Counted from the first letter of the stretch, positions 1 through 12,289 are shown. The stretch: DNA of 64,000 nt from Rossellomorea aquimaris (GCF_001877785.1 NZ_MINN01000055.1:1-64000); one strand, 5' to 3'. Notes: generated from the sequence alone by a model not told the origin. A program made the numbers and translations.

Positions 1-200
<200 letters not shown>

Positions 201-333
201 AGTTTGAATAGCTCTTTTTGCAACGATTAAATCGTTGCAGTAAATCTAGAATTAACGTTGACGTAATTGTCTTGTTTTGTTCAGTTTTCAAGGTTCAATT
301 TGTTGCTCGCGCTCCGTTTGAAGCGACTTTATT

Positions 334-362
334 AATATACCATCTTGTCCGTATTCCGTCAA
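334..362 (-). promoter_or_regulatory. rrn promoter (P2-like, proximal)
   Basis: On the minus strand TTGACG (362-357) is followed, after exactly 17 bp, by TATATT (339-334). It lies about 130 bp upstream of the 16S start, where Bacillus rRNA operons carry a strong sigma-A P2 promoter. Confidence 0.75.
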
Positions 363-439
363 CACTTTTTTATTATTTCGCAAAAACATTTTTTAACGAA
401 TCAATATGTAATGTTTTTCTCTTTCGGACAACAAATAAT

Positions 440-468
440 AGTATACATGCCTTTAAGCAGTTTAGCAA
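440..468 (-). promoter_or_regulatory. rrn promoter (P1-like, distal)
   Basis: Minus-strand TTGCTA (468-463), a 17-bp spacer, then TATACT (445-440). It lies about 100 bp upstream of the proximal promoter, giving the usual tandem P1-P2 layout. Confidence 0.65.
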
Positions 469-477
469 GGTTTTTTA

Positions 478-519
478 AAAGAAAATAACCCGGGGAAATT
501 CCGGCCCTTCCCGGGTTAT
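478..519 (-). terminator. Rho-independent terminator of the HD-GYP gene
   Basis: Perfect 10-bp stem ATAACCCGGG / CCCGGGTTAT (519-510 and 494-485 on the minus strand) followed by a T-rich run. It separates the HD-GYP gene from the rrn promoters. Confidence 0.85.
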
Positions 520-542
520 GGAATCACCATACTTACAAAGTC

Positions 543-1655
543 TTAACCCAATACTTCCGTAATATAAATATCTTTACTCTGCGAGAGATCGAGCAGCTCT
601 TCGCTGTCGTTCAGTTTCACTATCGGCTTCGTGTAGATATTGGCTTTTGTATAGACTACTTCCCCGTAATCCCCCGTTGATAGTCTTACGGCTGTTCCGA
701 TATCCAGGTCACCAACTAACTGCATGAGGGCATTGACTACTTTTATATCAAATTTACCGAACAGATCTTTTCTGATCATATCCAGTACCTTGAAGACGGG
801 CTGCCGGTTTCGATAGATCCTCTCTGATGTCATGGCATGGAATACATCGGCGATTCCGATGATCTGGGAATACAAGTGGATGCGGTCACTCTTTTCCGAA
901 GTGGGATAGCCTGTTCCATCAAAGCGCTCATGATGCTGGAAGATTGCAAGTTTCGCTTCCGGCTTCAATAGAGGGGAATCCTTGACCATCTTATACCCGT
1001 TTGCAGTATGAAGCTTGATTTCTTGGAATTCACTTTCAGTAAGGGGCTTCTCTTTTTTTAAGATCGTTGATGATACCTTAGCCATCCCGCAGTCAGCGAG
1101 TACTCCCGCGAGCGCCAGCTGATTGACCTGGCCGCTGTTAAGGCCTGCTTTCTTTCCGAGCATTGAACTCAGGATACTGACTGCAATGGGATGATGATAG
1201 ATATAGTCTTTTTTCGTAGAGTACTGATTCAATGAATAGAGCAGGAATTTATTTTGTTCAATCGTTTTAATGAGGGGAAGTGTGATTTCCCTCATTTTCG
1301 CTATATTGATAGGCATCCCTGATTGCCAATTCGTGAATTCTTTTTTGAATTCCCCGACGCTTTCCAAATAGGTATTGATGAAGCCTTTATCCCTGACTGC
1401 TTCAGACAAGCTCGCTCCTGCAGACTGATCTGTGTCTGAAGCATCAGCCTGGGATGGCAATTGATTTGACCTGTGATGCCGGCCTTCCGCTTTGGTTTTT
1501 TCAATCTCTATTTCAGTGATATTGAATGCCCGGAGGACTTTGATATGCCGTTCTGTTAATACTGTATTTTTGGGAATGATAGGGGTTGATGTCATTCCCA
1601 TGACCTCTTTTTCCAGAATACAGCCCGCTTCCACTTCGTTCCGATGTACTTTCAT
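543..1655 (-). CDS. HD-GYP domain protein with degenerate HD dyad
   Basis: 370 aa. The C-terminal half is an HD-GYP domain, the family that hydrolyses cyclic di-GMP. Visible are His154/His155, HHERFDGTGYP at 241-251 carrying the GYP triad, and the ADVFHAMTSERIYR helix. The position that normally reads LHDIGK is instead LADCGMAK (186-193), so the first residue of the metal-binding HD dyad is Ala187, with Asp188 kept. This suggests a weak or non-catalytic phosphodiesterase, perhaps a nucleotide sensor. The N-terminal ~100 residues form a separate small domain, followed by an acidic/Ser-rich linker around residues 66-83. The ATG is preceded by AGGTG. It sits between gyrA and rrn with its own terminator. 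Family assignment is firm; activity is inferred. Confidence 0.85.
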   Translation of the reverse strand: MKVHRNEVEAGCILEKEVMGMTSTPIIPKNTVLTERHIKVLRAFNITEIEIEKTKAEGRHHRSNQLPSQADASDTDQSAGASLSEAVRDKGFINTYLESVGEFKKEFTNWQSGMPINIAKMREITLPLIKTIEQNKFLLYSLNQYSTKKDYIYHHPIAVSILSSMLGKKAGLNSGQVNQLALAGVLADCGMAKVSSTILKKEKPLTESEFQEIKLHTANGYKMVKDSPLLKPEAKLAIFQHHERFDGTGYPTSEKSDRIHLYSQIIGIADVFHAMTSERIYRNRQPVFKVLDMIRKDLFGKFDIKVVNALMQLVGDLDIGTAVRLSTGDYGEVVYTKANIYTKPIVKLNDSEELLDLSQSKDIYITEVLG

Positions 1656-1734
1656 GTTATTGCACCTCGAATCATCCTTTTCTATATAGGTTTATTTTAC
1701 CAAATATTATTGTGGTTGGCTGGTTTTTTTATGT

Positions 1735-1960
1735 TTTCCGTGCAAGACTTCGCTTTCGGCGGGTGACCTGTGAGCCTCCTGTCTTTTTCCAAGAAAGGAA
1801 CTGTCCAGCTTCAGGGTTAGAGGGCACATGGCATAAGCCAACCGACCAAGAAGGCAAAGAGCGCCTTCCAGCCAAATTAGTATTATGCCACACGCCTCTT
1901 AGCAAAGCCCTTAGCTTTTCTAATAGAAGTATGCCTCTTGCACTCCAATCAACCGCTGGA
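1735..1960. repeat. Composite interspersed repeat, copy A (family 1 with family 2 nested forward)
   Basis: The outer ends are family 1: left CCGTGCAAGACTTCGCTTTC and right CACTCCAATCAACCGCTGG. Between them (about 1801-1921) is a family-2 core beginning CTGTCCAGCTTC and containing the inverted words AAGGCAAAGAGCGCCTT. No real gene is seen in 1656-2034; this repeat and the gyrA terminator fill it. Confidence 0.85.
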
Positions 1961-1983
1961 TTCACCTGCAAATAATTGAAAAT

Positions 1984-2029
1984 AAAAAGCTATCTCAAAG
2001 GATATTAATTCCTTGGGAGATAGCTTTTT
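1984..2029 (-). terminator. gyrA terminator
   Basis: AAAAAGCTATCTC and its complement GAGATAGCTTTTT form a long stem around a ~20-nt loop. The T-run lies on the minus strand just after the gyrA stop. Confidence 0.9.
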
Positions 2030-2034
2030 GTTGT

Positions 2035-4584
2035 TTATTCTTCTGAATCGTCGGTTGATTCGTCAGTGTCTTCTTGATTGCCTTCAGCTGGTTCATTGCT
2101 TTCAGCCGTCTCTGCGTCTTCGGATGTTTCGACAGGGGCTTCCGTTTCTTCATCTTCTTCTTTTTCTACTTTTGCTACGGTAGAAACGAATTCACTTTCC
2201 TGAAGACGGATCAGTTTCACACCTTGAGTGTTACGGCCGGTTGTCGAGATATCATTTACGTCCATTCGGATGAGAACTCCGTGGGCAGTGATGATCATGA
2301 GGTCTTCTTCCCCTGTTACGGCTTTAACCGAAACAAGTTCCCCGTTCCGCTCCGTTACGTTACACGTTTTAAGTCCTTTACCGCCCCGGGTTTGAATTCT
2401 GTATTCACTTGCCGGTGTACGCTTACCATATCCGTTTACGGTAACGACGAGCACGTCATTTTTCTCTTCCAGGATTTCCATTCCTACGACGATATCATCA
2501 TCGGATAGGTTGATTCCTCTAACGCCGGTCGCCGTTCGTCCCATTGAACGCACATCTGTTTCAGGGAAACGGATCAGCATACCTTTTTTCGTACCGATGA
2601 TCATATCTTTTTCACCGTCAGTAAGTTTGACCGAGATCAATTCATCATTCTCTCTCAAATTGATCGCAATAAGTCCGTTTGTACGGATATTCGCAAAATC
2701 AGAGACAGGTGTACGTTTGGATACTCCATGTTTTGTCGTGAAGAATAGATACCAGTCATCAACGAACTCTTCTACTCGAATCATCGCATTGATCCACTCA
2801 TCTTTTTCTACACCGAGCATATTGATGATCGGCAGTCCTTTTGCCGTACGGCTGAATTCAGGAATTTCATATCCTTTTGCACGATATGCTTTCCCTTTAT
2901 TCGTAAAGAACAGAATCGTATCATGTGTCGATGTTGTCAGAAGATGTTCGACAAAGTCATCTCCCGTTGTACCCATTCCCTGGATTCCGCGTCCGCCGCG
3001 TTTTTGACTGCGGTAAGTGGAGACAGGAAGACGTTTGATATAGCCGTTATGAGTAAGGGAAACCACAATGTTTTCACGTGGAATCAAATCTTCATCTTCT
3101 ATGTTTTCAATTCCGCCTGCGACAATTTCAGATCTTCTTTCATCGTTGAAGCGCTCTTTGATTTCCAGAAGCTCTTCACGGATGATTTCAAGAACCTTTT
3201 CGTCGTCTGCTAAAATGGCTTTCAGTTCTGTAATAATCTTCATTAATTCCTGGTATTCTTCTTCGATCTTCTCGCGCTCTAAACCTGTCAAACGCTGAAG
3301 ACGCATATCAAGGATCGCTTGCGCTTGTTTTTCAGATAGAGAGAATTGCTCCATCAGTCCTTGTTTCGCAAGTTCCGTCGTTTGAGAACCGCGGATCAGG
3401 GCGATGATTTGATCAATATGATCAAGTGCAATACGCAGCCCTTCCAGGATATGCGCTCTCGCTTCCGCTTTACGCAATTCGAATTCAGTTCTGCGGCGGA
3501 TGACCACGCGTTGATGCTGGAGGTACTCATATAAACATTCTTTCAGATTCAACACTTTCGGCTGACCGTTAACGAGGGCCAGCAGGTTGATCCCGAAGCT
3601 TGTTTGCAGGGCTGTCTGCTTGTAAAGATTGTTCAGGAGCACATTGGCATTGGCGTCTTTTCTGACTTCAATGACAATACGCATACCGTTACGATCTGAT
3701 TCATCACGAAGATCCGTGATGCCGTCGATCTTCTTATCGCGGACGAGATCCGCTATTTTTTCAATCAGCTTTGCTTTGTTCACTTGATATGGAATTTGGT
3801 GAACGATGATTGTTTCTTTTCCGTTGCTCTTCTGTTCAATCTCTACACGGGCACGCATCGTAATGGACCCTTTACCTGTTTCATAAGCTCGGCGGATTCC
3901 GCTTCTGCCCACAATCAAGCCGGCAGTTGGGAAGTCCGGGCCATGGATGTATTCCGTCAATTCCTGGATGGTGATGTCAGGGTCTTTACTTAATGCAAGG
4001 ATCCCGTCAACCACTTCACCAAGGTTATGAGGCGGAATATTCGTCGCCATCCCTACAGCGATACCTGACGATCCGTTCACCAGAAGGTTGGGGAAACGGG
4101 CCGGCAGTACTTCCGGTTCGCGTTCGCTGCCATCATAGTTATCTTTGTAGTCGATTGTGTCTTTATTGATATCACGGATCAGTTCCATGGATATCTTGGA
4201 CATGCGTGCTTCTGTGTAACGCATCGCTGCCGCAGCATCTCCGTCGACAGAACCGAAGTTTCCGTGGCCGTCGACAAGCATGTAGCGATAGTTGAAATCC
4301 TGCGCCATACGCACCATCGTGTCATATACCGCTGAGTCACCATGGGGGTGATACTTACCGATAACTTCACCGACGATACGGGCAGATTTCTTGTATGCTT
4401 TGTCCGCTGTCATTCCCAGGTCGTTCATCGCGTATAAAATACGGCGATGGACCGGCTTCAATCCGTCACGGGCATCGGGAAGGGCACGGGAAACGATGAC
4501 GCTCATCGCATAATCCAGGAATGAGGTGCGCATCTCATTGCTTATATTAATCTCTTTAACATTTGATTTTGGTGTTTCTGCCAT
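2035..4584 (-). CDS. gyrA: DNA gyrase subunit A
   Basis: 849 aa; the breakage-reunion subunit that, with GyrB, introduces negative supercoils. The catalytic Tyr is Tyr123 in MRYTEARM. The quinolone-determining region reads [11 protein letters not shown], with Ser84 and Asp88 (E. coli Ser83/Asp87 equivalents), so no classic resistance substitution is present. The GyrA box [10 protein letters not shown] is in the C-terminal pinwheel domain. The last ~40 residues are a strongly acidic Glu/Asp tail. The ATG follows AAGGAGG. It lies downstream of gyrB, separated by a 467-bp gap carrying repeat copy B, so the two genes may not be tightly co-transcribed. Confidence 0.99.
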   Translation of the reverse strand: MAETPKSNVKEINISNEMRTSFLDYAMSVIVSRALPDARDGLKPVHRRILYAMNDLGMTADKAYKKSARIVGEVIGKYHPHGDSAVYDTMVRMAQDFNYRYMLVDGHGNFGSVDGDAAAAMRYTEARMSKISMELIRDINKDTIDYKDNYDGSEREPEVLPARFPNLLVNGSSGIAVGMATNIPPHNLGEVVDGILALSKDPDITIQELTEYIHGPDFPTAGLIVGRSGIRRAYETGKGSITMRARVEIEQKSNGKETIIVHQIPYQVNKAKLIEKIADLVRDKKIDGITDLRDESDRNGMRIVIEVRKDANANVLLNNLYKQTALQTSFGINLLALVNGQPKVLNLKECLYEYLQHQRVVIRRRTEFELRKAEARAHILEGLRIALDHIDQIIALIRGSQTTELAKQGLMEQFSLSEKQAQAILDMRLQRLTGLEREKIEEEYQELMKIITELKAILADDEKVLEIIREELLEIKERFNDERRSEIVAGGIENIEDEDLIPRENIVVSLTHNGYIKRLPVSTYRSQKRGGRGIQGMGTTGDDFVEHLLTTSTHDTILFFTNKGKAYRAKGYEIPEFSRTAKGLPIINMLGVEKDEWINAMIRVEEFVDDWYLFFTTKHGVSKRTPVSDFANIRTNGLIAINLRENDELISVKLTDGEKDMIIGTKKGMLIRFPETDVRSMGRTATGVRGINLSDDDIVVGMEILEEKNDVLVVTVNGYGKRTPASEYRIQTRGGKGLKTCNVTERNGELVSVKAVTGEEDLMIITAHGVLIRMDVNDISTTGRNTQGVKLIRLQESEFVSTVAKVEKEEDEETEAPVETSEDAETAESNEPAEGNQEDTDESTDDSEE

Positions 4585-4711
4585 AGTATAAGGGACCTCC
4601 TTTTAAAGAAAGATTTGGACCTTTCTCTTTGTTATCCTTGTCCGCTATGTAAAAGACAGGATAGATTGATGTGTCTATCCTGCTTTATTAGGTGTTCTGT
4701 TAAAACTGGAC

Positions 4712-4966
4712 CGTTGATTTCCGTTACAGGCGTTCGCTTTCCGCGGGGCGGGCGGTGAGCCTCCTCGGCGCATTGCGCCTGTGGGTAAGAAAGGCGGAGG
4801 GGCTTTGCCCAGAGGCGGGTGGCATAAGGCGAATTGGCCACGAAGGCGTTTCTTGCCTTCTTGGTCAATTTGACTTATGACATGTGCCTCTAAGCCCCGG
4901 AGCCGGACAAGTCTCACCTGTCCCGCACATCCCGCAGGAGTCGAACGCCTTCCACTCCAATCAACT
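4712..4966. repeat. Composite interspersed repeat, copy B (family 1 with family 2 nested in reverse)
   Basis: The family-1 ends are CGTTGATTTCCGTTACAGGC on the left and CACTCCAATCAACTAG on the right. The insert at about 4788-4911 is family 2 in the opposite orientation to copy A; it reads AGAAAGGCGGAGGGGCTTTG to GGAGCCGGACAAG. It fills most of the gyrB-gyrA gap, and no gene is seen there. Confidence 0.85.
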
Positions 4967-5051
4967 AGTAGTTAAGTCAAAAAAATAACTTCTCACCTTA
5001 CCTTCCGGATGACATATGTCGCACTCGAAAGGTCATAGGTATAAAACCAAA

Positions 5052-6986
<1,935 letters not shown>

Positions 6987-7021
6987 TCACCTACACTTTC
7001 TAACCTTTCGGGCTTGTATTT

Positions 7022-7276
7022 CTATAATAAATTCTCATAGTTTGAGTATTTCTTTGATCGTTTCTTAAGCGTGCTGGATGCCAGCGGGGAAAGATACAAT
7101 TGATTTTTCGTGATAACGAGAGATTTATATGAACCCTTTGCAAGATTCCAAAGGTGATTATCTTTATTTTTTAAAAAGAGCTGTAATTCTTCTGAAAACT
7201 GTACGGTGTCCCGATCGATGATTGCGATGATATCATCGGTCCGGACCATGACATCTTCTCCGACATGAATGTACAA
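7022..7276 (-). CDS. remB: RemB/YaaB family regulator
   Basis: 84 aa. Small protein of the extracellular-matrix regulatory protein B family found between recF and gyrB in Bacillus. It begins MYIHVGEDVMVRTDDIIAI and carries the conserved PLASSTLKKRSKKY stretch. In B. subtilis RemB influences matrix-gene expression; its biochemical role is poorly defined. The start is TTG at 7276, since the ATG-like bases nearby are out of frame, with GAGGTG six bases upstream. The stop of recF is nine bases upstream, so the genes are probably co-transcribed. Confidence 0.9.
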   Translation of the reverse strand: MYIHVGEDVMVRTDDIIAIIDRDTVQFSEELQLFLKNKDNHLWNLAKGSYKSLVITKNQLYLSPLASSTLKKRSKKYSNYENLL

Positions 7277-7285
7277 TGCAGCACC

Positions 7286-8404
7286 TCATTTCAGTCTTTT
7301 CATAGTTCCCGCTTCCACTTCGAACTGTGCCGCCTCGTTAAGCGTCTGATGGTCGATCCCGTCAACATTTGTGGTCGTGACAAAGGTCTGCACCTTGCCT
7401 TGTATGGTGTTGAGCAAATGGGACTGACGGTAATCATCGAGCTCCGACAGCACATCATCCAAAAGAAGGATGGGATATTCTTTTATTTCAGAATGGATGA
7501 GTTCGATTTCTGCCAGTTTCACAGAAAGGGCCGTTGTCCGCTGCTGTCCCTGGGATCCGAATGTCTGGACGTCGCGTCCGTTCACGATGAATTGCAGGTC
7601 ATCACGGTGCGGGCCTGCCAGGGTGACGCCGCGATCGATTTCCCGCTCGCGTATCCCTTCGAATTTCCGTTCGTATACCTCTACCATTTTTGACCATTCT
7701 TGATCATCTGATACATCCAAAGACGGTTTATAAAGGATTTCCAGCGTTTCGAGGTTCCTTGAGATCCCTGAATGGATCGGCTTTGCCCAACTTTCGAGCA
7801 GCTGGACGAATTCAAACCGCTTCTTGACGATCTTGACGGCGACTTCGATGAATTGTTCCGTCAGGACCTCCAGCATCGTCTGATCGGTCTGTTTCCTCGT
7901 CTGCAGCAGTTTCAGGTAATGGTTCCGCTGTTGTAATATTTTTTGATATAGGCTGATATCATGTAAATAAACAGGCGAAACCTGCCCGATTTCCATATCA
8001 ACAAAACGACGCCTAACTTGAGGGCTCCCTTTTACCAAATGGAGATCTTCAGGCGCAAACATGACAACATTCATATTACCGACATATTGACTCAGCTTCT
8101 GCTGTTCAAGGTGGTTGCACTTTGCTTTCTTGCCCTTTTTTGACAGGACAAGTTCCAAAGGCAGCGGGCCGTTATATTTTTGAATCCTACCTTTTATTTT
8201 AGCATATTCCTCGTCCCAGCGGATTAAATCTTTATCATTCGACGTCCGGTGGGATTTCGCCATCGCAAGCACATAGATGGACTCCATGATATTCGTCTTC
8301 CCCTGGGCATTCTCCCCGAGGATGACATTCACCTTGTTCTCGAAATCCACTTCGATCGACTCGTAGTTCCGATAATTTTTCAGTTCCAATTGTTCAATAA
8401 ACAT
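7286..8404 (-). CDS. recF: DNA replication and repair protein RecF
   Basis: 372 aa from the start chosen here. SMC-like ATPase that helps load RecA at gaps and aids replication restart. Walker A is GENAQGKT (about residues 30-37), the signature region is [12 protein letters not shown] and Walker B is [15 protein letters not shown] second in-frame ATG at 8410 is only about four bases from AAGGAT, whereas 8404 has normal spacing and gives the family-typical [14 protein letters not shown] start. It sits 17 bp after yaaA in the usual yaaA-recF-remB-gyrB order. Confidence 0.97.
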   Translation of the reverse strand: MFIEQLELKNYRNYESIEVDFENKVNVILGENAQGKTNIMESIYVLAMAKSHRTSNDKDLIRWDEEYAKIKGRIQKYNGPLPLELVLSKKGKKAKCNHLEQQKLSQYVGNMNVVMFAPEDLHLVKGSPQVRRRFVDMEIGQVSPVYLHDISLYQKILQQRNHYLKLLQTRKQTDQTMLEVLTEQFIEVAVKIVKKRFEFVQLLESWAKPIHSGISRNLETLEILYKPSLDVSDDQEWSKMVEVYERKFEGIREREIDRGVTLAGPHRDDLQFIVNGRDVQTFGSQGQQRTTALSVKLAEIELIHSEIKEYPILLLDDVLSELDDYRQSHLLNTIQGKVQTFVTTTNVDGIDHQTLNEAAQFEVEAGTMKRLK

Positions 8405-8421
8405 GGACATAACATCCTTTT

Positions 8422-8649
8422 TTATTCTGCGGCAACCACAAAAACCCCTACTTCCGGAATCTCGACTTTATCGCCGACCGCAAGCTTCCTTCCTCTTCTC
8501 TGGTCCTGTTCGCCATTTATGTATACCTCGTATTCACTCAAAAACCATTTCGCCATGCCTCCGGATTGAATCACATCGGCAAGTTTCAGAAACTGCCCGA
8601 GCGTGATGATCTCCGTTGAAATCGTGACTTCTTTCTCCACTAAAATCAC
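8422..8649 (-). CDS. yaaA: S4 domain protein YaaA
   Basis: 75 aa. A single S4-type RNA-binding domain: [25 protein letters not shown] is followed by the [14 protein letters not shown] turn. The family is always found between dnaN and recF and has been linked to ribosomes. The start is GTG; 8649 and 8640 are both in frame behind GGAAAG, and the choice is uncertain. A terminator stands between dnaN and this gene, so yaaA-recF-remB-gyrB may have its own promoter in the ~80 bp upstream. Confidence 0.93.
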   Translation of the reverse strand: MILVEKEVTISTEIITLGQFLKLADVIQSGGMAKWFLSEYEVYINGEQDQRRGRKLAVGDKVEIPEVGVFVVAAE

Positions 8650-8730
8650 TACTTTCCGTATAAAGTCTCTAATATCTTATTTTACTCTAAATCTCCTTAA
8701 GTCACAACTAACGAAAGAAGGAGAAGGATG

Positions 8731-8766
8731 GAAAAGAAAAAAGCCGACGCCATTCGGCATCAGCTT
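8731..8766 (-). terminator. dnaN terminator
   Basis: Minus strand: AAGCTGATGCC, loop GAAT, GGCGTCGGCTT, then TTTTCTTTTC. An 11-bp stem with two G-U pairs, ten bases past the dnaN stop. Confidence 0.85.
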
Positions 8767-8775
8767 TGAAATTGA

Positions 8776-9912
8776 TTAATACGTTCTTACAGGAAGAATC
8801 AATTGAAGGATGGAATCATCATGAAGCGGTTTTAGGACAAAAGGTCTCATCGCTCCCGTGAAATTCACATAGATCTCGGTTCCTTCGATCGCTTTCAGTG
8901 CATCCATCATGTATTTCGCACTGAAGGAAATCTTCAGTTCTTCCCCTTCGACAGATTGACTTTGAACCTGTTCGATGACTTTCCCGATTTCCGGGGTATT
9001 GGAGGAAATTTCGATCATGCCGGCATCCAGGGTGGAAAGCTTCACGACATTATTGCGTCCTTCCCTTGCCAAGAGCGATGCACGGTCGATCGCCTGCAGG
9101 AATTCCTTCGTCGTAAGTGTCAGTTCCGTCTTTGTATCGGACGGGATCAAACGGCTTGTATCAGGGTAATTCCCTTCAAGCAGTCTTGAGAAGAATAAGA
9201 GATGTTTCGCTTTGAACAGCACCTGGTTTTCAGTAATGACGATTTCAACCGGCTCGTCCGTGTCATCAAGGATCTTGTTCAGCTCATTCAAGCTCTTACC
9301 CGGGATGACAATGTTATAAGACGCATCATGGTTCGTTTCGATCGGAGCCTTTCTCATTGCCAGCCTGTGACTATCTGTTGCAATACAGCTCAGTTCGCCG
9401 TTTTCGATCTGACAGTTTACACCTGTCAAGATGGGGCGTGTTTCTGAGGTGGACACTGCGAAAACAGTCTGTCTGATCATCGTTTTTAAAAGGTCTGTGG
9501 AAACCTTGATTCCATTGCCCTCTTCAATCTGAGGCAGATGCGGATATTCTTCAGGATCCAATCCATTCAGATTGAATTCAGCTTTTCCGGAACGGATGAC
9601 CGTCTGGAAGTGATTTAAGACTTCGATTTCAACTGTGTCTTTAGGCAGCTTCTTTACGATTTCACTAAAAAACTTTGCCTGAAGGACGATTCCGCCGGTT
9701 TCCTGGATTTCTACAATCTCTGAACCATCTTCTTCAGCGGGGATGAAGGATTCAATGGAAATATCGGAGTCGCTTCCTGTCAGGGTAACACCGTCTTCGG
9801 TAGCAATGATTTTAATTCCTGTAAGGATCGGGATCGTGGTTCTGGACGTTACGGCTTTCATGACATCTTGAACGCTTTGAACAAGATCGTCCCTCTGAAT
9901 AACAAATTTCAT
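8776..9912 (-). CDS. dnaN: DNA polymerase III sliding clamp (beta subunit)
   Basis: 378 aa, the usual Bacillus length. The three-domain clamp encircles DNA and tethers the replicase. Conserved stretches are SRTTIPILTGIKI, FSEIVKKLP, QTVFAVSTSETRPILTGVN, SRLLEGNYPDT and the terminal LILPVRTY. An upstream in-frame ATG at 10053 would add 47 residues reaching into the origin DnaA boxes. The ATG at 9912 is chosen because GGAGG lies seven bases before it and MKFVIQRD matches the family start. It lies downstream of dnaA across the unwinding part of oriC. Confidence 0.98.
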   Translation of the reverse strand: MKFVIQRDDLVQSVQDVMKAVTSRTTIPILTGIKIIATEDGVTLTGSDSDISIESFIPAEEDGSEIVEIQETGGIVLQAKFFSEIVKKLPKDTVEIEVLNHFQTVIRSGKAEFNLNGLDPEEYPHLPQIEEGNGIKVSTDLLKTMIRQTVFAVSTSETRPILTGVNCQIENGELSCIATDSHRLAMRKAPIETNHDASYNIVIPGKSLNELNKILDDTDEPVEIVITENQVLFKAKHLLFFSRLLEGNYPDTSRLIPSDTKTELTLTTKEFLQAIDRASLLAREGRNNVVKLSTLDAGMIEISSNTPEIGKVIEQVQSQSVEGEELKISFSAKYMMDALKAIEGTEIYVNFTGAMRPFVLKPLHDDSILQLILPVRTY

Positions 9913-9929
9913 GATTATTTCCTCCAATT

Positions 9930-10092
9930 TGCACATAATTTTTTGGACTGAATCATATATTAATAATTTATTTAAAAAAAGTAATAGTACTAGTAGGGCC
10001 TGTTGATATGTGGATAAGTGTGTGAATTGAACGGAAACACAGCCTATCCACATGTGGATAGACTGTGTGCTAGTTGGTCTCGGTTATCAACA
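9930..10092. other. oriC, dnaA-dnaN side: DnaA boxes and unwinding element
   Basis: Perfect DnaA boxes (TTATCCACA or complement): 10009-10017. One-mismatch boxes: a head-to-head pair forming the 18-bp palindrome CTATCCACATGTGGATAG (10044-10061) and TTATCAACA at 10084-10092. A weaker box (TGTTGATAT) at 10001-10009 abuts GGGCC. Next to it, AGTAATAGTACTAGTAG (9980-9996) has the 3-bp-periodic DnaA-trio look, followed by an AT-rich run (9940-9980) toward dnaN. The same order of box, GC cluster, trios and AT-rich DNA defines the B. subtilis unwinding region. Confidence 0.88.
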
Positions 10093-10156
10093 GTATTCAG
10101 TTATTAGTTGAATCTATCATTTAAAATTATTAAGAAAAAATCTCTTTGAATACCGC

Positions 10157-10284
10157 AGTTGATTTCCGTGCAGGACTTCGCTTTCCGCGGGCGAGCGGTG
10201 AGCCTCCTCGGCTTCGCCTGCGGGGTCTCACTAGCTTCGCTTTTCCCGCAGGAGTCTTCGTCCTGCACTCCAATCAACTGCTGG
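10157..10284. repeat. Family-1 interspersed repeat, copy C, inside oriC
   Basis: Complete ~128-bp element with imperfect terminal inverted repeats. The left end CAGTTGATTTCCGTGCAGGA and right end TCCTGCACTCCAATCAACTG differ only at the TCC/GGA triplet. The internal stem is CCTGCGGGGTCTCA against CCCGCAGGAG. It lies between the DnaA boxes and the dnaA stop; no gene occurs in 9913-10412. Confidence 0.88.
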
Positions 10285-10412
10285 AACTAGTCATATCCTT
10301 GATTGACTCTTAAGGAATCTATTGCTTCTCAGCCATTTAATATATAGTAAATGGCTTCTGATCAGCAGTTTAATAAACGAGCAACTTTCCACCAGCCATC
10401 TATTACTCTTTT

Positions 10413-11756
10413 TTACTTAAGAGAATCCCTGATATCTTTCAGCTGCTGCTGGAGGAGGGCGTCTGCTCCGAGCAGGGTGCTGATTTTTTCGTGGGCGTGG
10501 ATGACGGTTGTGTGATCGCGGCCGCCGAATTCTTCGCCGATTTTAGGCAGGGAGGAATCTGTCATTTCCCTGGATAGATACATGGCGATTTGACGCGGGA
10601 ATGCGATGGATTTCGTCCGTTTCTTTGCTTTGAAATCCTCGATCTTCACATTGAAATGCTCGCCGACTACGCGCTGGATCTCCTGGATCGTGATGGCCTT
10701 CGGCTTTGAACTAGGAATGATATCCTTCAATGCCTCCGCCGCGAGATCTGCGTTGATGTCTTTATTGATAAGCGATGAGTAGGCAACGACCCTGATCAGG
10801 GCGCCTTCAAGCTCACGGATGTTCGTGTCGATTTGATTGGCAATATAAAGCATGGCTTCGTTCGGGATATCCAGGCCTTCCGCTTTCGCCTTCTTCCTTA
10901 AAATCGCGATTCTCGTTTCCAGATCAGGTGGAGTGATATCGGTGATAAGGCCCCATTCAAAGCGGGAACGCAGGCGGTCCTCAAGTGTCGGGATCTCTTT
11001 AGGAGGCCGGTCACTAGAGATAACGATCTGCTTGCTTTCTTCATGCAGTGTATTGAATGTATGGAAAAATTCTTCTTGTGTCTGTTCTTTCCCGGCCAAG
11101 AATTGAATATCGTCAATTAACAGCACATCGACGCTCCGGTATTTGTTGCGGAAATCGACCGCTTTGTTGTCACGTATGGAGTTGATGAACTCATTCGTGA
11201 ACTTTTCGGAAGATAAATAGACCACTTTCGCAGCAGGATTATGTTCGAGTACATAATGACCGATCGCATGCATCAAGTGAGTCTTTCCCAGGCCGACTCC
11301 CCCGTAAATGAATAAAGGGTTGTAGGCTTTTGCAGGTGCTTCCGCCACTGCCAATGACGCAGCATGGGCGAAGCGGTTCCCTGAGCCGATGACAAACGTA
11401 TCGAATGTATATTTGGGATTCAGCATGTTCTGGTTCAGATCATACTGATCATCGTCTTTTGACGCCTTTTTCGGCGGGACTGGAATATCAAATTCTTCCG
11501 GCTCCTGATTTTGGGGAATAATGAATTTGACGACCAGTTCTTCACCAGTTATGTCATACAGCACTCCTGAGATTAACTGAGAATAACGGCCTTCAAGCCA
11601 ATCTCTCGCAAACTCGTTCGGAGCTGTAATCACAAGAGTATCCCCTTGGATGGAGTGAGCCTTAGTCGATTTCAGCCATGTGTCGAAGCTTGGCTTACTG
11701 ATTTTTTTTTCGATATTTTCCAAGGCTTTGCTCCAAAGATCCCCGATATTCTCCAA
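10413..11756 (-). CDS. dnaA: Chromosomal replication initiator DnaA
   Basis: 447 aa. AAA+ initiator that binds DnaA boxes and melts oriC. Domains in order: N-terminal DnaD/helicase-contacting domain ([18 protein letters not shown]); a short linker; AAA+ core with Walker [10 protein letters not shown], Walker [11 protein letters not shown] and a sensor region; and a C-terminal box-binding helix-turn-helix with [15 protein letters not shown]. The start is TTG at 11756, preceded by AAAGGAGGG. An ATG at 11819 would add 21 atypical residues and lacks a good ribosome site. Clusters of DnaA boxes on both sides imply autoregulation and the bipartite Bacillus-type origin. Confidence 0.99.
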   Translation of the reverse strand: MENIGDLWSKALENIEKKISKPSFDTWLKSTKAHSIQGDTLVITAPNEFARDWLEGRYSQLISGVLYDITGEELVVKFIIPQNQEPEEFDIPVPPKKASKDDDQYDLNQNMLNPKYTFDTFVIGSGNRFAHAASLAVAEAPAKAYNPLFIYGGVGLGKTHLMHAIGHYVLEHNPAAKVVYLSSEKFTNEFINSIRDNKAVDFRNKYRSVDVLLIDDIQFLAGKEQTQEEFFHTFNTLHEESKQIVISSDRPPKEIPTLEDRLRSRFEWGLITDITPPDLETRIAILRKKAKAEGLDIPNEAMLYIANQIDTNIRELEGALIRVVAYSSLINKDINADLAAEALKDIIPSSKPKAITIQEIQRVVGEHFNVKIEDFKAKKRTKSIAFPRQIAMYLSREMTDSSLPKIGEEFGGRDHTTVIHAHEKISTLLGADALLQQQLKDIRDSLK

Positions 11757-11899
11757 ACCTGATCCCTCCTTTTCTTTATCTTTGTCCGGCAGAAACGCCA
11801 GCTTTTTATGCGTGTACAACCTCTGTATAACTTGTAAACGATGAAAATCTCGTCATCTTATAAAAATACAATGTACTGAATGTGGAGAATATATATAAT

Positions 11900-12199
11900 A
11901 AGGAAAGAAAATGGTTAGTCGACAATATCCACCACTTGTGGACAAGGTTTTACAAACCATCTGAATAAGTTACCCACATGATATCCACATTTTGTGGATA
12001 AGTAAATTTCGTAATTGCAGTTATCAAGAGTGAAAACACAATAATCATATCAAAATATCCTTAGGGGTGCAATGGTTTTTAAATTTTATCCACAACCCCC
12101 GCCAACTGTGGAATAGAATTGTCCACAAGGAGTTAACTTGTGAAAAACCTGTCAATACCTGCTGTGGATAAATAAAAATCATGTCGAAATCTATCCACA
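11900..12199. other. oriC, dnaA-rpmH side: DnaA-box cluster
   Basis: Perfect boxes: TGTGGATAA at 11993-12001 and 12163-12171, TTATCCACA at 12086-12094. One-mismatch boxes: 11970-11978 (TTACCCACA), 11981-11989 (ATATCCACA), 12119-12127 (TTGTCCACA) and 12191-12199 (CTATCCACA). Weaker ones flank position 11930. It lies directly upstream of dnaA, matching the incA/B region of the bipartite B. subtilis origin, and should also serve dnaA autoregulation. Confidence 0.88.
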
Positions 12200-12289
12200 G
12201 GGTGATTTTTTGAGAGTTGGGAGAAATTTGTATAGGGAATTAAGAGGGGAAAAGTTTTATTGAGGACTTCTAAATACCGCTTATGATTT

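Noticed and set aside
9913-10053. N-terminal extension of DnaN by 47 residues
   Set aside because: The extension runs through DnaA boxes and the unwinding element, lacks a ribosome site, and the family start MKFVIQRD at 9912 has GGAGG at good spacing.
10898-11116. Overlapping open frames inside dnaA, gyrA, gyrB, mnmG and other core genes
   Set aside because: They are frame shadows of well-conserved genes with no independent signals.
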